Shown piece after piece: positions 61,013 through 64,000 of a stretch of DNA of 64,000 nt (its first letter is position 1; every line of letters begins with the position of its first letter). A program made the position numbers and the translations under genes. Location of the stretch: the NCBI RefSeq assembly GCF_000021725.1, contig NC_012115.1, positions 1,317,408 to 1,381,407 on the forward strand, given 5' to 3'. The notes beneath the pieces are model-generated. The model made no database searches. It was given only the letters and a program-made list of their open reading frames with translations, and was not told where the DNA came from. Source of the stretch: Nautilia profundicola AmH (GTDB taxonomy: Bacteria; Campylobacterota; Campylobacteria; Campylobacterales; Nautiliaceae).

Positions 61013-61264
61013 ATGCAAATCTCTCATATTAACTCTTTCAATTTCAATAATAACTTTTCACTTCAAGATATAAATCAAAATTTAAAATTAGACGAAAAAC
61101 AGGCGTTACGAAAAGCGCTAATGCAGGTTCCATCAAAAGACCTACCCAAGGTTCTTGAAAAAATAAAAAAAATACCTGTCGATGAAAACTATATAAATAA
61201 TATATTAAAAACCCTGCAACAGGAAAAAGAGTATAAAAAAGAAGGTTTTGAAATTTATGCGTAA
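61013..61264 (+). CDS. Small protein of unknown function under sigma54 control
   Basis: An 83-residue soluble, charged protein: polar Asn/Phe-rich start (MQISHINSFNFNNNFS), then two or three helices (LKLDEKQALRKALMQVPSKD; LPKVLEKIKKI; ENYINNILKTLQQE). There is no signal peptide, no membrane helix and no cysteine. I do not recognise the family. The promoter type is the one used here only for rod-hook genes, so a flagellar role (chaperone, export substrate or regulator) is the best guess. Start ATG 61013 after AAAAGGAG. The ThiE-like gene overlaps its end by 8 bases. Confidence 0.75.
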   Translation: MQISHINSFNFNNNFSLQDINQNLKLDEKQALRKALMQVPSKDLPKVLEKIKKIPVDENYINNILKTLQQEKEYKKEGFEIYA

Positions 61265-61778
61265 ATTAATCAAATATATGATTACCGATCCTAAATATAC
61301 TTTAGAAGAAACAAAAACGACAATTTTAAAACACAAACCCGATTTTGTATGCTATAGAAACAAACAGTATTACAATGAAAACGAAATTATAGAATTTGCA
61401 AAGTTTGCCAAAGATTATGCAAAAGTATTTATAAATATCGACTCTTTAAAAAACACCCGACTGTTATATCTTTTTGACGGAGTGCATCTGCCTTCTTCAA
61501 AACTTTCTTTAATTGACAGTTTTGAAAACAAAACAATAATCGCTTCAACTCATAACACCGAAGAAGTCAAAAAATCTCAAAAAGCCGATTTTATAACCTT
61601 TTCACCGATATTCGAATCCAAAAACAGACCGGGACTCGGAATTGAAACACTAAATAGAATATGTGAATTACACAAAAACGTCATTGCTCTCGGAGGTATT
61701 GTCAGTGACAAAGAAGTAGAAGAGATTAAAAAATCCAAAGCTGTAGGATTTGCAAGTATAAGATATTTTTTTACATAA
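61257..61778 (+). CDS. ThiE/TenI-like thiamine phosphate synthase family protein
   Basis: A 173-residue short TIM-barrel protein. FDGVHLPSSKLS, IASTHNTEEV, ADFITFSPIFESKNRPGLGIE and VIALGGI follow the ThiE order (HLG/Q, SxH, GPIFxTxTK, ALGGI). The N-terminal part of full ThiE (about 210) is shortened and GPIF reads SPIF. It could be a TenI-type aromatase or a diverged paralogue rather than the true synthase. The start at 61257 overlaps the small gene upstream; its 3' end overlaps tyrA by 8 bases. Confidence 0.8.
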   Translation: MRKLIKYMITDPKYTLEETKTTILKHKPDFVCYRNKQYYNENEIIEFAKFAKDYAKVFINIDSLKNTRLLYLFDGVHLPSSKLSLIDSFENKTIIASTHNTEEVKKSQKADFITFSPIFESKNRPGLGIETLNRICELHKNVIALGGIVSDKEVEEIKKSKAVGFASIRYFFT

Positions 61779-62598
61779 TTTTGTGAAGTTCGTTACCTGT
61801 TTCCATCCATGTCTTAAGTTTATCCCACTCTTCCTTTTCAATCATTTCTTTTGCTTTTTTAAGTTCGCTTTTAAAAGCTTCTATTGAATCTAAAAGATTG
61901 CTTTTATTTTCTTTAAAGATATCTCCCCACATATGCGCATTACTTTTCGCAAGTCTACTCATATCTCTAAAACCACCGGCTGCAAGCGTTACAATATGTT
62001 CTTTATCTTCTTGTTTAAGTACTGCGTTAGCTATTGAAAAACTCACTATATGAGGCATATGTGAAATAAAAGCGGCATGTCTGTCATGCTCTTTGGCCTC
62101 CATATATTTAACACGCATTTTAAGTTTTTCGAATATTTCAATAGCTCTCTTTCTTTGCGTTTCTCCACTCTCTTCCAAATTGCATACGACCATAATTTTA
62201 TTTTCATATAAATCCGCAATTGCAGCCATCGGCCCCGAATATTCAGTTCCCGCCATAGGATGTGAGGCTACAAGGTTTTTTCTTATATTTGCTGGACACT
62301 CATTTATAATGCTCTCTTTGGTTGATCCGAAATCAATTATGGTGCAGTTTTCTTTTAAATTCATTTTCGAAAGCGTTTTAAGTGAACTTATTATCCCTCT
62401 GATAGGTATGGCTAAAATTATCACGTCTACGTTTGATAAATCTTCAAAACTACCAACTTTATCAACAAGCCCTAAACTTAAAGCGTCTTTTTTATGTTTT
62501 TCGTTATGGTCTATACCTATAATTTCTTTAAAATATCCTCTCATTGCAAGACCGAAGCTTCCCCCCATCAAACCAAGACCAACTATACCGCAAGTCAT
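61771..62598 (-). CDS. tyrA: Prephenate dehydrogenase
   Basis: A 275-residue NAD-dependent enzyme of tyrosine synthesis. The Rossmann start is GIVGLGLMGGSFGLAMR. DVIILAIPI and IIDFGSTKESII follow, then the catalytic-region signature SHPMAGTEYSGP, with HAAFISHMPHIVSFSIA and LAAGGFRDMSRLA further on. There is no fused chorismate mutase and no ACT domain visible. The ATG at 62598 follows GAGGGAAT. It is divergent from bamA, with 161 bases between. Confidence 0.95.
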   Translation of the reverse strand: MTCGIVGLGLMGGSFGLAMRGYFKEIIGIDHNEKHKKDALSLGLVDKVGSFEDLSNVDVIILAIPIRGIISSLKTLSKMNLKENCTIIDFGSTKESIINECPANIRKNLVASHPMAGTEYSGPMAAIADLYENKIMVVCNLEESGETQRKRAIEIFEKLKMRVKYMEAKEHDRHAAFISHMPHIVSFSIANAVLKQEDKEHIVTLAAGGFRDMSRLAKSNAHMWGDIFKENKSNLLDSIEAFKSELKKAKEMIEKEEWDKLKTWMETGNELHKIM

Positions 62599-62724
62599 AT
62601 TCCCTCTTTTTTTCCGGAATTATACCATTACTCCTAAAACAGACAAAAAAATATATTAATATTCCGCTAATACGGTATCAATTTTAGTTAAAAAACCATT
62701 ATATTTTTTATAATTTTATTTTGG

Positions 62725-62730
62725 TATAAT
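62725..62730 (+). promoter_or_regulatory. Candidate -10 box for bamA
   Basis: TATAAT in TTTGGTATAATTGCCG, 29 bases before the bamA start, after a T-rich tract at 62700-62720. Confidence 0.4.
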
Positions 62731-62759
62731 TGCCGTTATTATTAAAACAAGGGGTATTA

Positions 62760-64000
62760 TGAAAAAAACACTGCTGTTATTTCCGCTGATTTTATTTGCA
62801 CAAATTGATAAAATAGAATATAAAGGCCTTCTTCACATATCGCCTATAACCGCAAATAGTATTATAAAAATTCATAAAAATGATAATTTTAATGTAGAAA
62901 AAATTGATGAAAGTATTAAAGCATTATATAAAACAGGTTATTTCCAGACAATAAAAGCCGTAAAAGAAGGAAATACGTTAATTTTCGAATGTTTGGAAAA
63001 ACCTACAATATTAAAAGTCGATTTTGAAAACTTATCTGAAGATTTGAAAAAACTTTTAAAAGAAAGAGGCTATATGCCCAAAAAAGGTGAAATATTATCC
63101 CTTGAAAAACTTGATAATTTAAAAGAGTTTATCAAAGCGTACTATCTTTCAAAAGGCTATTTCAATACTATAGTAAATATTGAAAAAAAATTCGTAACCC
63201 CTACTTCCGTAAAACTTACGATATCTATTAAAAAAGGTGAAGAACTTGTAATTAAAGACGTAAAATTCTTCGGTGCCAAAAAAATCAGCAAAGACGAACT
63301 GCTTGAAGAAACGGAAAACAGACCAAGAACGTTTTGGAGCGCATTTCCATTTACAAACAGCGGGAGATTAAATATTTATAAACTTATTTCAGATAAAGAA
63401 GCTTTACAAAATTATTATCTCAATTTAGGATTCATGGATGCGTATGTAAGCGATCCCTTAGCCAAATCAAACTTTGATAATTACAGTGCGACAATTGATT
63501 ATTCTATATATGAAGGAATAAGATATCTTGTTAAGAAAATAGATATAGATTATCCAAAAAATATCAAAGTTACACTGCCAGAACTTAATTTAAAAACAGA
63601 TAAATACTTCAACGTATCCGCTCTGAGAGAAGATATGAAAAATATCCAGCATGCGTTTGCCAACGAAGGTTATGCATACGCAAAAGTATATCCGGAAATT
63701 AAAAAAGAAGGTTCAAACGCATTTATAACTTACAAAGTAATACCTGGTGAGATAGTATATATAAGAAATGTTATCATCAACGGAAACACAAAAACACTTG
63801 ACAGGGTAATAAGAAGAAACGTTTATTTGGCTCCGGGAGATAAATTTTCATATCGAGATTTAACCGACTCTAAAAACGCGCTTCAAAGAAGCGGTTACTT
63901 GGAAGATGTAAAAATAGAACAAAAAAAAGTGTCCTCAAATCAAATAGATCTGATTGTAAATGTAAAAGAAGGTCTCAGCGGTTCACTTAAAGCCGGGATA
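62760..64000 (+). CDS. bamA: Outer-membrane protein assembly factor BamA, 5' part
   Basis: The first 413 codons of BamA; the gene continues past the right edge. A signal peptide (1-15, ending LFAQ) is followed by serial POTRA domains of beta-alpha-alpha-beta-beta type. These are recognised by DKIEYKGLLHIS, ESIKALYKTGYFQTIKA, IKDVKFFGAKKISKDELLEE, YIRNVIINGNTKTLDRVIRR and NALQRSGYLEDVKI. The chain ends at the edge in LIVNVKEGLSGSLKAGI, the start of the 16-strand barrel. The ATG follows AAGGGG. Confidence 0.93.

Noticed and set aside
62093-62659. 188-codon open frame opposite tyrA
   Set aside because: Antisense to a gene with clear prephenate dehydrogenase motifs; no ribosome site and no recognisable product.

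Overview
The window looks like a chromosomal segment of a low-GC Campylobacterota (Epsilonproteobacteria), most probably of the Nautiliales (Nautilia/Caminibacter/Lebetimonas type). The phylum call rests on gene order. The block cheZ - U32 protease - purE - DUF3972 - glyQ - Nif3 - zinc-ribbon protein - waaA matches Campylobacter jejuni Cj0700-Cj0707 as I remember it, and flgI-flgJ-flgM-flgN-flgK matches Cj1462-Cj1466. The order-level call is inference. Nothing in the window suggests a plasmid, prophage, integron, CRISPR array or intact insertion sequence, and I see no rRNA or tRNA gene.

Layout. 1-976 (minus): start of the complex I operon (nuoA, nuoB, start of nuoC). 1136-3558: an AAA ATPase and, divergently, rsmE. 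3559-19767 (minus): one tightly packed run that may be a single transcription unit. It reads a haem-c/EAL c-di-GMP phosphodiesterase, the cell-shape peptidoglycan carboxypeptidases pgp2 (csd6) and pgp1 (csd4), rdgB, and a full Pel exopolysaccharide locus pelC-D-E-F-G-A-B. PelB is divided into a TPR protein and a separate beta-barrel protein. 19845-25719 (minus): a tripartite TolC/MFP/RND efflux system whose pump has an extra N-terminal coiled coil. 25855-29175: a multi-pass membrane protein and typA. 29360-39793 (plus): a haem-c chemoreceptor, then fliK, flgD, two flgE-type hook genes and a motility accessory factor. 39779-43000 (minus): a solute-binding/GGDEF-like protein, a DNA polymerase X with a decayed PHP domain, and a DUF167 protein. 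43067-52285: a small secreted protein, then the conserved waaA...cheZ block. 52340-58634 (plus): hisJ, an MFS transporter and flgI-J-M-N-K. 58641-64000: a START-like secreted protein, a DUF2400 protein, atpB, a small sigma54-controlled protein, a ThiE-like protein, tyrA and the 5' part of bamA.

How the parts connect. Motility, surface attachment and c-di-GMP dominate. Five promoters with the sigma54 spacing (GG-N10-GC) precede fliK, flgD, flgE2, flgI and an 83-residue orphan gene. A probable sigma28 promoter precedes flgM, which is too short (59 codons) for routine gene calling. PelD keeps the c-di-GMP-binding RxxD site but has lost the cyclase motif. Two other GGDEF-like domains are also degenerate, while the EAL domain keeps all its catalytic residues. 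Two unrelated outputs, the phosphodiesterase and the chemoreceptor, share the same kind of CxxCH periplasmic haem sensor.

The non-coding DNA holds two repeat families: degenerate 8-bp tandem arrays (AAGTNGTG type) at three operon boundaries, and a REP-like TAGTGNCNGNCACTA palindrome in three intergenic gaps. Small hairpins also overlap the ribosome binding sites of several flagellar-type genes.
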